Assembly (NCBI RefSeq): GCF_019649055.1
Contig: NW_026570224.1
Coordinates: forward strand, 1,612,001 to 1,676,000
Reading direction: 5' to 3'
Length of the DNA stretch: 64,000 nucleotides
Source: Paramacrobiotus metropolitanus
Taxonomy: Eukaryota > Tardigrada > Eutardigrada > Parachela > Macrobiotidae
Every line of letters starts with the position of its first letter. Position 1 is the stretch's first letter. The position numbers and the translations under genes are program-made. This document shows, piece by piece, positions 38,227 through 50,055 of this stretch. The notes under the pieces are model-generated. The model was not told the DNA's origin and ran no database searches. It worked only from the letters and a program-made list of their open reading frames with translations.

Positions 38227-41200
38227 TACTAGGTTGACGTTGACCGTGACCTTTTACAATTAGGAATAGAGAAAAGTCGAGCAAAGTGAAAGGTCACACT
38301 GTCAAAGCGTTGCAAGTATTACTGATGCAGCGAAACAGATGCGCGAAGAGCGACTATATTTCCTTGGGAATTTGCGAAGAGGTATGCGATTACCTTAACG
38401 TCCAGAATATTTTGTTATGGGCCATGCGCCACCGTACTTTTCATATTGTTGAACTGCACTTCGTTCAGCATTCACTTTATATATCTATATCCCGTCCGCT
38501 GAATGAGCATAAGTTGAATCGCCCTTGATAGAGGCAAGCAGTCCAATGGGGGGTGGATACGGGATAACAGATTCCGGTTTTAAGAGCTGTATGGTAGCCG
38601 CAACGTTCCATCGATTTTCGTTGTTACAGGTGGCACAACGGGAAGTGGGAAGTGTACAACTGTACATGTACAGTATAGCCATGGCAAAATAAATGGTATG
38701 CCATGGTATATCTGGTAGCTGTACAGCACTGCGGCAGTAATTTAATACGATATTCTTGTACCTTTTATAAGTTATAACTGCAGTCTTTGCATATATATAT
38801 ATACTTACGCAAATCGAGATATGGTAACGTTGCTGTATTCTTATAATCGCTACTATACTTTTTGTATAATTGCTATGACATTTTTCTACCCTAAATAAAT
38901 GCCTTAAACGTTTTGTAAGTATTTGCACTTCCGTATCGTGTTATGAGCGTCTTCTGATCGAGCTAGCCTTTAATTTTTTATCATAAATTTATAGTTATGT
39001 GAAACATCGCTTACTTTCTTGGGCAGATGTAAGGGCCGAAGCCTTTAAAAGCTACGTACCAGAATTTAATGCAGGTGCCTTACTTTATTCCGGAATTTTC
39101 TGTATGAGTATTGCAAAGACATAGATGTAATACTTGAGGATATGGCAGAATCTGACATTATACTGACCACAGTGACCAGTGACTACGGATCAGTGAATCA
39201 AAGTTTTCTGGTCTACTGTGCTTATATAGTATTAATTTTACTAATTGACAGGATTGACACAAAGCCACATTAATTAATTTACGTGCCACTTCGTCAGCGT
39301 ACGCTGATATTACCACCAAAATCACAACAACCAGCTCATAAATACACCAAAATATATAAATATTTTATTAGATATTCTTGGCCAGTCACGGCTCTTTAGT
39401 GATAGTGAATTAATGACAGCAATTAGTGACATTCTTGTGCAAAACGTCCATACACTTCTATGAAAGTCCGAGAAAGCTTTCGCACTTACTGTTGAAAAAT
39501 ATTTACAGTATCTGTTTTGCATCAAGCGCTTGTAAAGAAATGTGGTACGCCGCTGTTTACCTGGGCCGTTTACCCAGACACAGGGAAATCGAAGTAGCAG
39601 GTCATGGAGCATTGGTTCCAGTTCTAATACTCTTACAAGCTCTAGCGAGGTTCTGCAGCGAGTATACCTCACTGCAAAGGTTACGATGGTATTTCCCTTA
39701 AAACGGTCTACCGTGATGCACCGTGAAACCAGTATTTATTGTTCTGTACAGCTTGTACGCTAAAATTATTGTTTAGCCCAACTCGATCTGTGTGTTAGAT
39801 CGAGATAAACTAAATATTTGTTCTCATCATTGATATCACTTTTAAATTCATATTAGCAGATAAAATGCTTAACTGCGGCCACTGTATGCGTTTGGAAGAA
39901 GGCTTTGTTTACTTGGTAAGTTTAGGCAGGCAGGGTTACAAATTGCAAAAGGTCTTGTCAGGTCGCTGTTAAGTTTTCACATTTTATATTTCTGTGAACA
40001 AATTAGCACATCAACCTGAACGCTAGCTAATATATTACATTGCTTTAGTATTTAACAATTGATAGCCTATAAAGGCTCGTTAAAATTTATCGGAATATTG
40101 GTAATAAAATAACAACTTCATATCTGCCCGGACCCAAGCTTCATATTGCATTTTTGATTGCTATGATTCTGGCATTACCACACAATTTTGAGTTAGCATA
40201 AATAAACCACACCTTCCCGAAGCATTGATAGTGATAACTAAACGGCGCCGTAAATATTTATTGGTTATTTTTCTCACAAAGTATTCTTGTCTACAACAAT
40301 TATCATCACAGGCTTTCACAGGGTACATGATAACTAAATTTCTCTAGCATGCATAAATGTATTTAGTATTTGCATATGTCTGTTTAGTGTTTACATACGT
40401 TTTACAGAAGCAGCCGATGCCACTTCGCCATACAATCCTCGAAGGAGTGCCGTCTCCGGATCGTCATAATATCAACGTATCAAAATGTCGGGAGTCGCGT
40501 TTTTCTATTGTTAGAACATTAATGCTTGGACAGATAAATTCACATGGACAATCGGTAACAGGCAAATGTTATCTTTTTCCGCTGCCCGGCGCGTCGGCGA
40601 ACAGGCGACACTGACTGCACGACAAGTAAGCGTATGCGGTTTTAAATCATATCGTGGAAATTGGTGAACTAAAGTCCGCGGATTTATAAAAGGTATTATA
40701 ATTAAGACTGCCGTTCCGTCGCATCGTAAATAGCTGCATGAATAATCTGTACATGCTCATGGAATCAGCCAAACAACATAGTGTGATTCGCTAACAAAGT
40801 ACAGTAACCTAAGTTTTCGCCGGGTTATAGGTGCAGAAGCACTCCTCTAGATGCACATAAATTTAGGTAATCTAACTGGTTTTGTAATTTCCCAGCAAAC
40901 ACTCTAATTAATTAATAAATTTTATTCTGATAATGATTAACTGGATTTTCCAGCGCAAAAAAGCGCAAATTTTTTTTAGTTTGCTCTGAATCTAACTGAA
41001 ATTTTGTTTGTAGGTGCAATATTAAATAAAGTAAAAGCCAATTAAAGATTAGTAAACTGTTTCGTAACTTTCAGTAATCGTCAGCTTTATTCAGTGCACG
41101 ATTTATTTCTTTGTAGTGAAGAGCAACAATAACTGTTACTGCGGTATGCATGCAGTATAATACAATGTATCGTAGATTGATTTGGGGCTGATTTTGGGCT

Positions 41201-42995
41201 CACCGACCTTTATTAATTATATTTTCTGATTACTGCTTTCTGGAATTTTTCGTAAGTTTAAGTGCAGTCATTCGTCGCTCTCGTAATTTCATAAAGCTCT
41301 TGAGTAAAAGTAACTGCGCAAAAGTGAAACTTTCAAGCTCATGAGCAATCATACTGTTTTGATTTAATTTATTGTAATAGTTTGTAGCATTTCGCTCAAA
41401 GCACAAAGCACGTATTATTGTACGATACGATTACACTTTACAGTACCTGTCTGACGGCGTTCGGACAGTCTGGCGCGTGGAAAGAACGTTCGACGTTGAT
41501 ACATTTTTGGCAACAAAGTCTACGGTTTATCAGCTTGGAGCTCGACAGTCGACTTGGCTCTAGCGTAATCAATAAGCCCTCCCAACCTTATTCCGCCAAT
41601 GAAACCCGCCCGGTTTTGATTACGTAGTTTGCCGGTGGAATTTAACAAGTATTAAATTTCCAGTCAGCGTAAATTCATCAACAATCCTTACAGCAGGTAT
41701 CTGCTGTATCTGAAAGTACTTAAGCAACAGTTTCTGGAGAACTCGGAAGTGAAAGCAAACCGTGGAAGTTTTGGTTATTTATAGTTAATAATAAATAATA
41801 CTCTTACCACTGATTCACTGTTATTTATAACCATCTTGCTAATTAGCACTTGATTTGCATTCTTGTTGCAACTGTGATCTGTTGGTTTGTGGTTTGCCGG
41901 TAAAGCACGTGGTGCTGTGATATTGCTGTAAAGTAGTTTGGTTTGGCTAGCGTCGCACTTTGTCGGCAACACCGCCGGAAGTCAAAAGTTGGCACAAACT
42001 GGCGATCGCCTTTTATAAGTTGATACATTTGTGAACTTTGCATGCGTGCGAGGCGGCAACGCTAAGTTGTTGCTCCAACAGTATAATGCCTGTTATCCTC
42101 ACAAATTGGTGATAATATCATCATGTCGGTAAGAAAATCGAAACGATGATTCTGCTTTAAATTTTTGGTTTTGCCTGCGTTGCTCATCATTGTAGTGCAA
42201 GCGGTTTCCGTAAAACCGACTGCCACAGAATTATATAGATATGTATTAATGTGTATATAGCTTATTACGCTACTGCCCACTGTAAAATCGTTCACGCGAA
42301 ATAATTTTTGAATTTCTGTTTTCTTTCTTTACAAGCAGACTGAAGCATTTACCAATCGCAAGATCAGTGAGAGATTTTCAGCGAATTTCTTACTGACCCA
42401 TTGCTTTTTGTGAGAATTTTTGTTTCGGTCACAACACTATCACACAGCTCTGATAGTACTGTAGTATTTTATGCACTGAATTATTTAATTTATTTGAATG
42501 CGTTTAAAGCGAGAGGTATTACTGATTACATTATTAATGTGGAAAGATTCGAAACCAGCCGGACGTCCGTTTCAGGACGTCTAGTCGTCTACGAGCGTTG
42601 AGCAGCACGTAGTTGTAGTAGGACCTCAACTTGTAAGTAGGTAGTCTGTCTACAAAAGTAACATTCGCCGTTGGAAAGTTGGTTTTCATTTCATTTAGGC
42701 GTGGGACGGCACTAGTAATTTAACGCTCAGGGAGACGGCTAGGAGGACTTGTCGTATCTTTCCTGGGGGTCGGGTTACTTTAAAAACTGTTCGAGCCAAA
42801 TCCTTAAGTACTGTACTGTAAATTGTAAACTGTAAACTATAGAAGTATAGGTACGTATTGATGGTATTGCATCAGACAGCTGCGAACGTTCTTGTATTCT
42901 GGACATTTTTCCATATGATTTTAAATCTAGTACGACTGTGCGGGTGCTGACTTAAGAAGCCTGACTTCTCTTATGTTTTGCGAATTTTTTTGCAG
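38227..42995. other. 4.8-kb region upstream of two divergent genes
   Basis: It lies between the decarboxylase start (minus) and the first identified exon of the second bZIP gene (plus). It probably contains both promoters and the 5' exon(s) of the bZIP gene, including its start codon. An AG acceptor sits two bases upstream of the decarboxylase ATG (CCTAG|TAATGG), so a 5' UTR exon or leader splice there is possible. Several open frames (39322..39672, 39426..39701, 40357..40614) overlap each other or lack motifs. An AT dinucleotide run lies near 38792. Confidence 0.45.
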
Positions 42996-44427
42996 TTTAA
43001 TGTGTTTGGAGATCCTTTTATCTGCCATTATTCCAAAACAGAAGCACTGCAGGACGCTGGATCTGAAGTCCCCTTTTCGGCCTTTGCTCAGGGTTTTTCT
43101 GGATATTTTTCCTTTCATCAAGTAGATCCGCAGTGGAATTCAAGAGCTTGCCCGTCGGAACCCATTTCACCTTCTGTTTCGCGCTCTGATTCCTGCTGCT
43201 CCACGCCGTCCGTGGACGACAGCTTTTTCAAAGCAGAGCAGTCGTTTTACCCTTGGCACTGCCCGCGTGAAGAAATATCCCTCCCGAATCCGATCAAGGC
43301 TGAACCCACAGAAGAATACTATCCACCGAACAGCCACTTGTCTGCCGATTCCTCATCGTTTTCGAACGATTTATTCACCGAGAGGAATAACCTTATTCCA
43401 GAGTGTGATTTGGAAGAACGCTATCAGGATTTTATGCAGTTTCTGAAAGAAACGACTGATTTAAATGGTTTAGAAATCGACAGTATGCCATATGAAAGTC
43501 TTGAAGAATACTCCTCTGAATCAGCAAGCATGAAAAAGAGAAATTCGCAGAAACCGAGGAAGGCAGGTAGTTCACCGCGGGCATCTTCGGGACAACAGAC
43601 TTCGCCAGTTGCATCCAGGAACGCACTTCAGCGGAAGAGAAAATCAAACGGGAACGACACCCGGTTTGAGCAGTCGCGCAACTCGAGTTCGTTGTCCGGA
43701 GATGACGACAGCTCGGCTACGAGCAGCAAACGCTCCAAAGGTCTCTCGTCGGAAGAATGTAAGCATAGAAGTACAAACAATTTATTTTGTGCACATATAT
43801 GTATATTATCTAATGTATAATATTTAATTTTGTTCCATGCTTTCATTTCGTTGTGAAATGAAAGCATGTCGCGTTTGGTTTTGTTCTTGAAGTAAATATT
43901 AAACAATGTATTATTTTGTTTCTATAGCATTAGTTGTGAACATATTATAATCGTATCATAATTTTGCGCTACAATTGTAAGTGATAAATTACAAAAAATT
44001 ATTTCTAGAGTTGAAAGTAAAAAATTACAATATCGTAAAAATAATACAATATAGCAAAAACATTAATTGGCTCGTTCTGAAGTGGAGAACGACAGTGGGC
44101 AATTCTGTGGAATTGTTCCAGATATTTGTGCGTGTAATGTTTGCTGGTCAGACATTACAGTACACTGTATTCGTTGCAGCATATGCTCAAAGGCGCGAGA
44201 AGAATAATACCGCTGTACGAAAAAGTCGCGAAAAGAAGCGCCAGGAAAACCAGCGCTTCCTCGAAGAACACGAGAAGCTGAAAAAAGAAATCGAAACGAT
44301 AAAGACTCAAAATGACCAGTTGCAGACGGTGTTAGCGGAAGTGGAAGATGGTTTACTGGATACAGGAAAATCGAAGGAGGAATTAACGGCACTGGTCCAA
44401 AGCGCTAAAAAACAGCTACTTCAATGA
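42996..44427 (+). CDS. C/EBP-type bZIP transcription factor, 5' end missing
   Basis: Two exons in phase (42996..43758 and 44180..44427) encode about 336 residues. The first is Ser/Pro/Glu-rich and disordered, with SEPISPSVSRSDSC, acidic stretches and a nuclear-localisation-like KRKS and KRSK near its end, as expected of an activation region. The second carries the basic region YAQRREKNNTAVRKSREKKR followed by a leucine-zipper coiled coil (about EEHEKLKKEIETIKTQNDQL) and ends KKQLLQ. NNxAVRKSR is the C/EBP signature, distinct from ATF4 or CREB. The first exon begins at a strong acceptor (TTTTTTTGCAG) and has no in-frame Met until residue 147, so the start codon lies in an upstream exon I could not place. 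An out-of-frame ATG at 43000 opens an overlapping short frame in this exon. Confidence 0.85.
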
Positions 44428-46479
44428 AAGAGTTGATCATAATTATTTACCTGTTTCCTTTACAAAACGAGGACTGTGCATGTTTGTTCCGTCTTCGTTT
44501 AATTAAATGATGGTTTTATTTTTTACCAAAGTTTAGGTGTTAGCTGAATTAGTATGAACCCTGAAGATATACAATATGAAGGCGCGGATTGCGCGAATAA
44601 ATAAGATGAATAATTCAATGCAGAGAAATAACTGTTTTCAAATTCTGATGTCTCTGGACTGCCAGGACAACCCTAGACAGGGCTCATGAGGACCGGCTTT
44701 CGACTTAGCTCTACAGAACGAATCCTTCGCACCACAACAGTAAACAACTAATTAACTACTCGTATCATTCAAAATTTCAGATTATTTGCCCAGTTGCAAA
44801 ACAGTAGCTGTGTAATTTACTGTTAAACACAAATTATCTGCCTGCCCATTTTACCATCGCGATTCGCTCTCTCAGCGCGCTGTTTCGAAATTCACTGTAC
44901 AGGTAAGGTACCATTAGGCATTAGCCTTGCAGTGGCTGTCTGGAAATACTACTGACGGAATCAAACACTCCCGCTTGACAATCAAATTACCAGAAAATTT
45001 TCCGACTTTCAATTGGTTTTCTGTTGTTTGCATTCAGCAACGCAAATTAACAGGAAATTACTTTTAGAAAACATAAGTAGCCATTTTAAAATATTGTAAT
45101 ATTTCTTAATTTTCTTTCGTCGCTCGTTTAGCAGAAGATGTAAAGTATGTAGGTTGCCTCGCTTGCTGCTCCACGAGCTCCATAGCGCGCAGCTCGGCGT
45201 CGCCTGCGGCTCCGCCTTCTATGAAAAACGAAGGAAATTATTGGGTTTCGCAAAATCTCTCGTTCTCAATCATGAAGCATTCCCTTTGGATGACGCGCCT
45301 AACGACCGCTAAGCAACTACCTATTATGCAGTCACTCAAATAAAACTTGTTAGCTATACTTCTAATGTCTTCTATGGCTTTGCTGCAGTTAATTTAACGA
45401 AGCTCGTGTAGGATATGCAGCTGCCAGGTTGCTGTCCTAGACCATAAACATACAATATCATCCTCCCTAAACATGCAGTACCATCGTTTTCGGGCATCTT
45501 GTTCCACAGAAAACAAATTAACAGTACTCAACTTGCGAGTCGCAAGTCATTGCAAATTTTGCGGCTTCAACGGTATATCAGTACCAATGGCAACCGCCCG
45601 TGGAGACGTTGCAACTTTAAACTGGTCAAACCACTGCGAACGGCAGCTCATTGAGAAACAGTTTTGAGCAGTTCCGTACAGTACTCGCAGACTTTGTTAG
45701 GTCTTCTTTCCTACCCACATCTCACTGTTTCTGACGCCATTTGCTTATGAAAAATTCATGATTTCATTCAAGAATCAATACTACGGAATAATACGTGGTC
45801 CTGATTCAAGAACTTTCCTCCCATCCCAGCAAAGTTGACCAAAACGCGTTTTAGCTGTCGAGACAGTGGTGGGGTGGTCAGTTTTGCAGTGGTGGATTTT
45901 CAACTTTTCCTATTGGCTTTCTATGTTAAAGTTTTTGAACTTTTCCTTCAAACCTTTGTTTTTCTCTAAAAACTGACTTGTGATGGCAAATCTACACACC
46001 ATGGGCTATCGAATGATACGTAGAGATGGAATTTTGATTCAATGGATCGGGCTGACGAACTCGACAGAGTGGGAATTTCGTTAAGGCTTACGCGATTATT
46101 ATATAGTGATAATTTGATGTGTTGCGCCAGATTTTGTTAAAATTTGGGTATTTACGATTAGATCCTCGTACAACATACGACAAAGTTCGTAACGGGATAG
46201 CAACCATTACCAGTTACCCTAAAGAGTTTATCCGGCAAGGGCTGTCTATTCAAATACATCAAGAAAACGCAGTGTACTGTATGTAATGAGAACGATTCCC
46301 AAGCAAGATGTAAGCGTGTAAACTGTAAGCGTAGTACAATACAAGGTTTCTTGCTGTGGAACAAAATCGTTTAATTAAAACTCTCAATAATTTATTGAGG
46401 TTTTTACCGGCTTGTGAACTTGTGGCACTACTTGTACCCTGTCATGTTTGCGGTATTTCTTAACCTTAAAACTTGTTAA

Positions 46480-46503
46480 AATACCATATCATGATATGGT
46501 ATT
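46480..46503. repeat. 24-bp perfect palindrome
   Basis: AATACCATATCA followed by its exact reverse complement. It abuts the tandem duplication starting at 46499. Confidence 0.85.
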
Positions 46504-46586
46504 GTAGTCCGATTAAAAAGACGTTCAAGATGAAATGTATGTACAGTATTGTAGTCCGATTAAAAAGACGTTCAAGATGAAATGTA
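46499..46586. repeat. 47-bp tandem duplication
   Basis: A unit beginning GTATTGTAGTCCGATTAAAA recurs at an offset of 47 bp with about 40 identical bases. The first copy begins inside the right half of the 24-bp palindrome. Confidence 0.85.
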
Positions 46587-47510
46587 AATACTTAAGTACT
46601 TAATTTTCGCACACTGTATCAGAATACTTACAAGAAGTCTTGTACATATTGAACATAATACAATACATACAGTACCACAACCGCGTTACACACACAATAC
46701 AGTACATACCGCACCAGGCCACCAGCCCACAGCAGCATCGCTAAAATTTAATACTTAACTCTAAATTTTCGTGTCAATTGGCAGTGTTTCAAGTATTCTG
46801 CAGACTGCAGTATTTAATATATAATTTTGGTAAAGACTCCGCACGCCACCTTAATTTGCTTCTTTCAGTTCTTTGTATAGATATTGTGCTACCTTTTGTT
46901 TCTTATACAGGTATGTGTACAGTTGTAACACCTCACCTTGCAACACCATCGACTCCGCATACCACCTGAATTATTAGTATTATGATACCTATTTTAATAT
47001 TTCTGATAAACATTCAGTGAACAAACTCTTTAGTAAATGATCATTGTATACTTCTACCGCTATCGATTAAACATCAGAAAACAGAAGCAATCGCATAGCA
47101 TCAGCAGACAGCGGAAACAGGCGGCCGAAATTTCGGTGATTTCGATTTCAGAAATGTCTCACAATTTTTCGCCGCCGAATCACAGAGAACATTAATTATG
47201 ATCTAAGTGAGCCAAGGCTGGGGCCGTTCCCAGGATGGATGCCGCGTTTGCGCGATGAATAGTTATTTCGATGCTGAACCTCTGGCGCAGATACTCCGCT
47301 AATTGCACGTATCCCGCCTGTTTTTTCTGCGAAGCGGGACGACAGCGTTCCGATGTAAAGGGTAGATCCGAGCAAAAGTCTACGGGAGATTTGATAGGTA
47401 TGGGAGGGGTCAGGGACTCGGCGCGTCATCAAGATGGGTTGTACTTGTTATAGGCTGTGATTGGTTGTTACATAGCTTATGGTTAGAATATTCCACTCGA
47501 TTTTTCCCTC

Positions 47511-47640
47511 CTTACTTTATTGTTTTATTAATTTTTTTAGTTCTTTTTTATTTTTTTATTTTTTTTATTTTTTTTATTTTTTTATTTTTTTAATATTTTT
47601 TTATTTTCTTATTTTTTTACTTCTGTTATTTGTTTTACTT
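47511..47640. repeat. T-rich low-complexity tract
   Basis: About 130 bp of TTTTTTATT-type repeats interrupted by single A, C or G. It lies within the retroelement remnant, between the LINELGK-type part and the RANAASILGT-type part, so it could mark an insertion or a poly(A) relic read from the opposite strand. Confidence 0.85.
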
Positions 47641-48056
47641 ATCTAGCTGAACAGCCCGCTCGCATATTGCCAACTTGGTTGGCAAAGCTCCTCTGTGATT
47701 TTGCCATATCATCTTGCCCAATTCATTGATCAGCCGGGAGGCTTCCGGTCGGAGTGGTCCCAGTGTGTCCACGCCCACCGCACCGAACAGGTAGTCCTGG
47801 TACTTCGCGGTTTTGTTCCGGCCTGCGCCGCTGCTGCGCCAGCTTGCGTGGATGTTGCTGCGATATGTGGTAAGGATCATAAGGTCATCGTACACACACA
47901 TGGCACATCCCATGTTAACATTTTGCTTCGTTCCCATGACACTAAAGTCACCGTCAGGGCGTTGGCCGTTGGTTCGCGAAACTCCCAAAGGCTCGCTGAG
48001 GCGAAGGCTCGTTTAACTGTGGCGTTAATTAAGCTGCTATGCCTGGACTTCCGGCC

Positions 48057-48526
48057 CCGACTTTTCTTGCAGCTCAGGCCGTGATAACCTCGAGCCTCCA
48101 CCCATTCATTGCAGATGCATCGGTGCGGACTTACGATCAGTGCTCCCAGGCGCAGGCCAACAGCAATCCGTACGTGCGGAAGTGCGGAACTGCGGATCCG
48201 TTCAGTTGGAAGATGCAATGCTGTAGCGATAGTATTTGCGAACGATAAGACCGCCAGTTATGATTCATTCCATCGCGTTATGAATTTGTAACCGACTTTT
48301 CTTGCAGCTCAGGCCGTGATAACCTCGAGCCTCCACCCATTCATTGCAGATGCATCGGTGCGGACTTACGATCAGTGCTCCCAGGCGCAGGCCAACAGCA
48401 ATCCGTACGTAGTGCGGAACTGCGGATCCGTTCACTTGGAAGATGTACAATACTGTAGCGATAGTATTTGTACGAACGATAAGACCGCCCAGTTATGATT
48501 CATTCCATCGCGTTATGAATTTGTGT
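48057..48526. repeat. 235-bp tandem duplication in the retroelement remnant
   Basis: The block starting CCGACTTTTCTTGCAGCTCA at 48057 is repeated at 48292. The copies match closely through CGCGTTATGAATTTGT, with a few small indels (for example a six-base difference after TCCGTACGT). Both carry the same minus-strand frame with HRCICNEWVEARGYHGLSCK. High identity suggests a recent duplication or possibly an assembly artefact. Confidence 0.9.
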
Positions 48527-50055
48527 CCACTTTACCGGCTAGTTTCCTTTCTCATGAATTTCTAGAATTCAGTCTTGTGCTCAGCTTGCTACAGCTTGCA
48601 TCTACTTGATTGTTCCTCTTGTTGAAACTCTTGCTTACAACCTTGTCGCGTTCTTGATTCCCTTGTCATTAAACATGCCTTGAGTTACGTTGTTGCGTTT
48701 GACCACTTGGGAGTTGGGATGAACTTGCGTCATCCCAATCGGAGCCACCTTTGTAATTGCGTCACATCTGTAAGAGCGTCCTCGGCCAGCATCGTTGCCG
48801 GCCGTGCCACCTTTCATACCAACAGCCGCATAATCGTGGTAAAGGCTGATCGCCACCCCACTAGAACAGCAGCCAAATAGGCTGTTGTTACAATACCGTC
48901 AATACGTACAGTATCATACCGGCAGCAATCAGTCTACGGACAACGTAACTGTCGCGACTTGGGCGCATGCCTGTTACACCAGTAAACGTTTTAAAACACT
49001 GATTTCATTACAGTACAGTATTTTGCTTCTTTTTTTAATATCGGGCTCCTGGCCTCCTGCTACGTACAAGTACTACCTACTGTAGTAATCAAAGCAAGCG
49101 AAATTAATTTTAATACCTACTTTTGAATACTTATTGGATTTCGTTTGTTCACGGTTTTTCAGAATATTACTGTTGTGAGTCGTGACGGTAATCCATATTT
49201 TGCAATAAGTCGTCAATTGTATTTAAAATTTTTACTACAGTACTACTAGTACTTTATCAGCACTTCACCGCTCGTTGCGCAGTTTTGAATCGTGAGTTTC
49301 GAAATCTTGAAACGTTTCTCGTTTTGCGCTCCTGCCGTTCCGTTATGCGGATGGCCTTAGAGGATTAGATGAACATCAAACTTTTGGAAACCCGAAACAT
49401 AATGTCGTTGCTTTGGATATGAATAGTTTCTACGTTCTAGCAAGTGGTAGTCCGATAGCAGATAGCTCGACGTTGTAGTCTCGAATTGGGTTTTGACTTT
49501 CGATTTGTGATTTACAAAATCGCACTATTCCCTAATATAATTGTTAAGGATACTGGATTGGATAGATAATACTCGTAGTGATTGTGGTGATTCCTACTTG
49601 CCGATTTGCCCCAGTGGGTTGACTGACATTTGAGTTGACTCGATATTATTGTGCTTCGAAGCTGAATTCCGGTTTGAACCGGAGAAATTATATTATTATT
49701 GTACCAAATTTAAACGGCAGCCAATTTTTCATTTAGATATTTATTTTTGATTTTAATTTAAACTGATAAAAAGGAAGACACTCTGTTTGTACAGACAGTA
49801 CAGTACCAGCTGTTAGAACGGTATTGTTTTGTCACTTTGTGAATCTACAGTTTAAGGACCTTCGCAGTTTAATAACCTCAGACGGTCAGACCTCACTAAT
49901 TATTAGTGTTAAATTGTTAATGCGTAGATTCAAGATTGTAAGCTGAATGTTTTCATGCTGGTTTACTTTTATTCTGCATACGGTATTACGCGAGGTTACC
50001 GCTTAGTTTTTATTACAGAATTCGGCCTTCAAAAAATTTGATAGATGCTTCGAAA
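48527..50055. other. Intergenic region upstream of EDC4
   Basis: The first ~350 bp (48527-48880) may still belong to the retroelement remnant; they are open on both strands with GC-richer sequence. The remainder is AT-rich with no recognised gene and should include the EDC4 promoter. A short inverted repeat (TTCCGGTTTGAACCGGA) is at about 49669. Confidence 0.4.

Larger units (their letters stand above)
44428..47191. other. Intergenic region with possible minus-strand exons
   Basis: Minus-strand stretches at about 45470-45560 (frame reading VEQDARKRWYCMFREDDI, then a GTATGT donor) and 45122-45221 (acceptor TTTTTCATAG, GC-rich, frame ELRAMELVEQQARQP ending in a stop) look like exons, and a possible start lies at about 45650 (MSCRSQWFDQF). 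The phases do not all agree, and the 45.2-kb segment is open in three frames, so no gene is called. The rest is AT-rich 3' UTR or intergenic sequence. Confidence 0.3.
47192..48526 (-). mobile_element. Decayed retroelement ORF fragment
   Basis: Read on the minus strand, several frames in turn carry pieces of one domain that I recall as common in invertebrate retroelement-associated proteins: HRCICNEWVEARGYHGLSCK, then a KSRGRKSRH-like stretch, GQRPDG, VGVDTLGPLRPEASRLINE, and finally IHRANAASILGT near 47215-47255. Frame changes, stops and a ~350-bp interruption (including the T-rich tract) show it is dead. The 5' part is duplicated in tandem. Placing it as LINE, DIRS or another class needs a database search; the identification is from memory of the motif series. 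Confidence 0.6.

Noticed and set aside
42996-44427. Identification of the second bZIP gene as ATF4
   Set aside because: Some N-terminal features suggested a stress bZIP, but the basic region is NNTAVRKSR (C/EBP type), not the ATF4 type.
47635-48084. Frames on the plus strand over the retroelement remnant
   Set aside because: The recognisable motifs are all on the minus strand.
49660-49700. Possible tRNA from GGTTTGAACCGG-like sequence
   Set aside because: It is a short inverted repeat; no acceptor stem or anticodon arm of tRNA form could be built around it.
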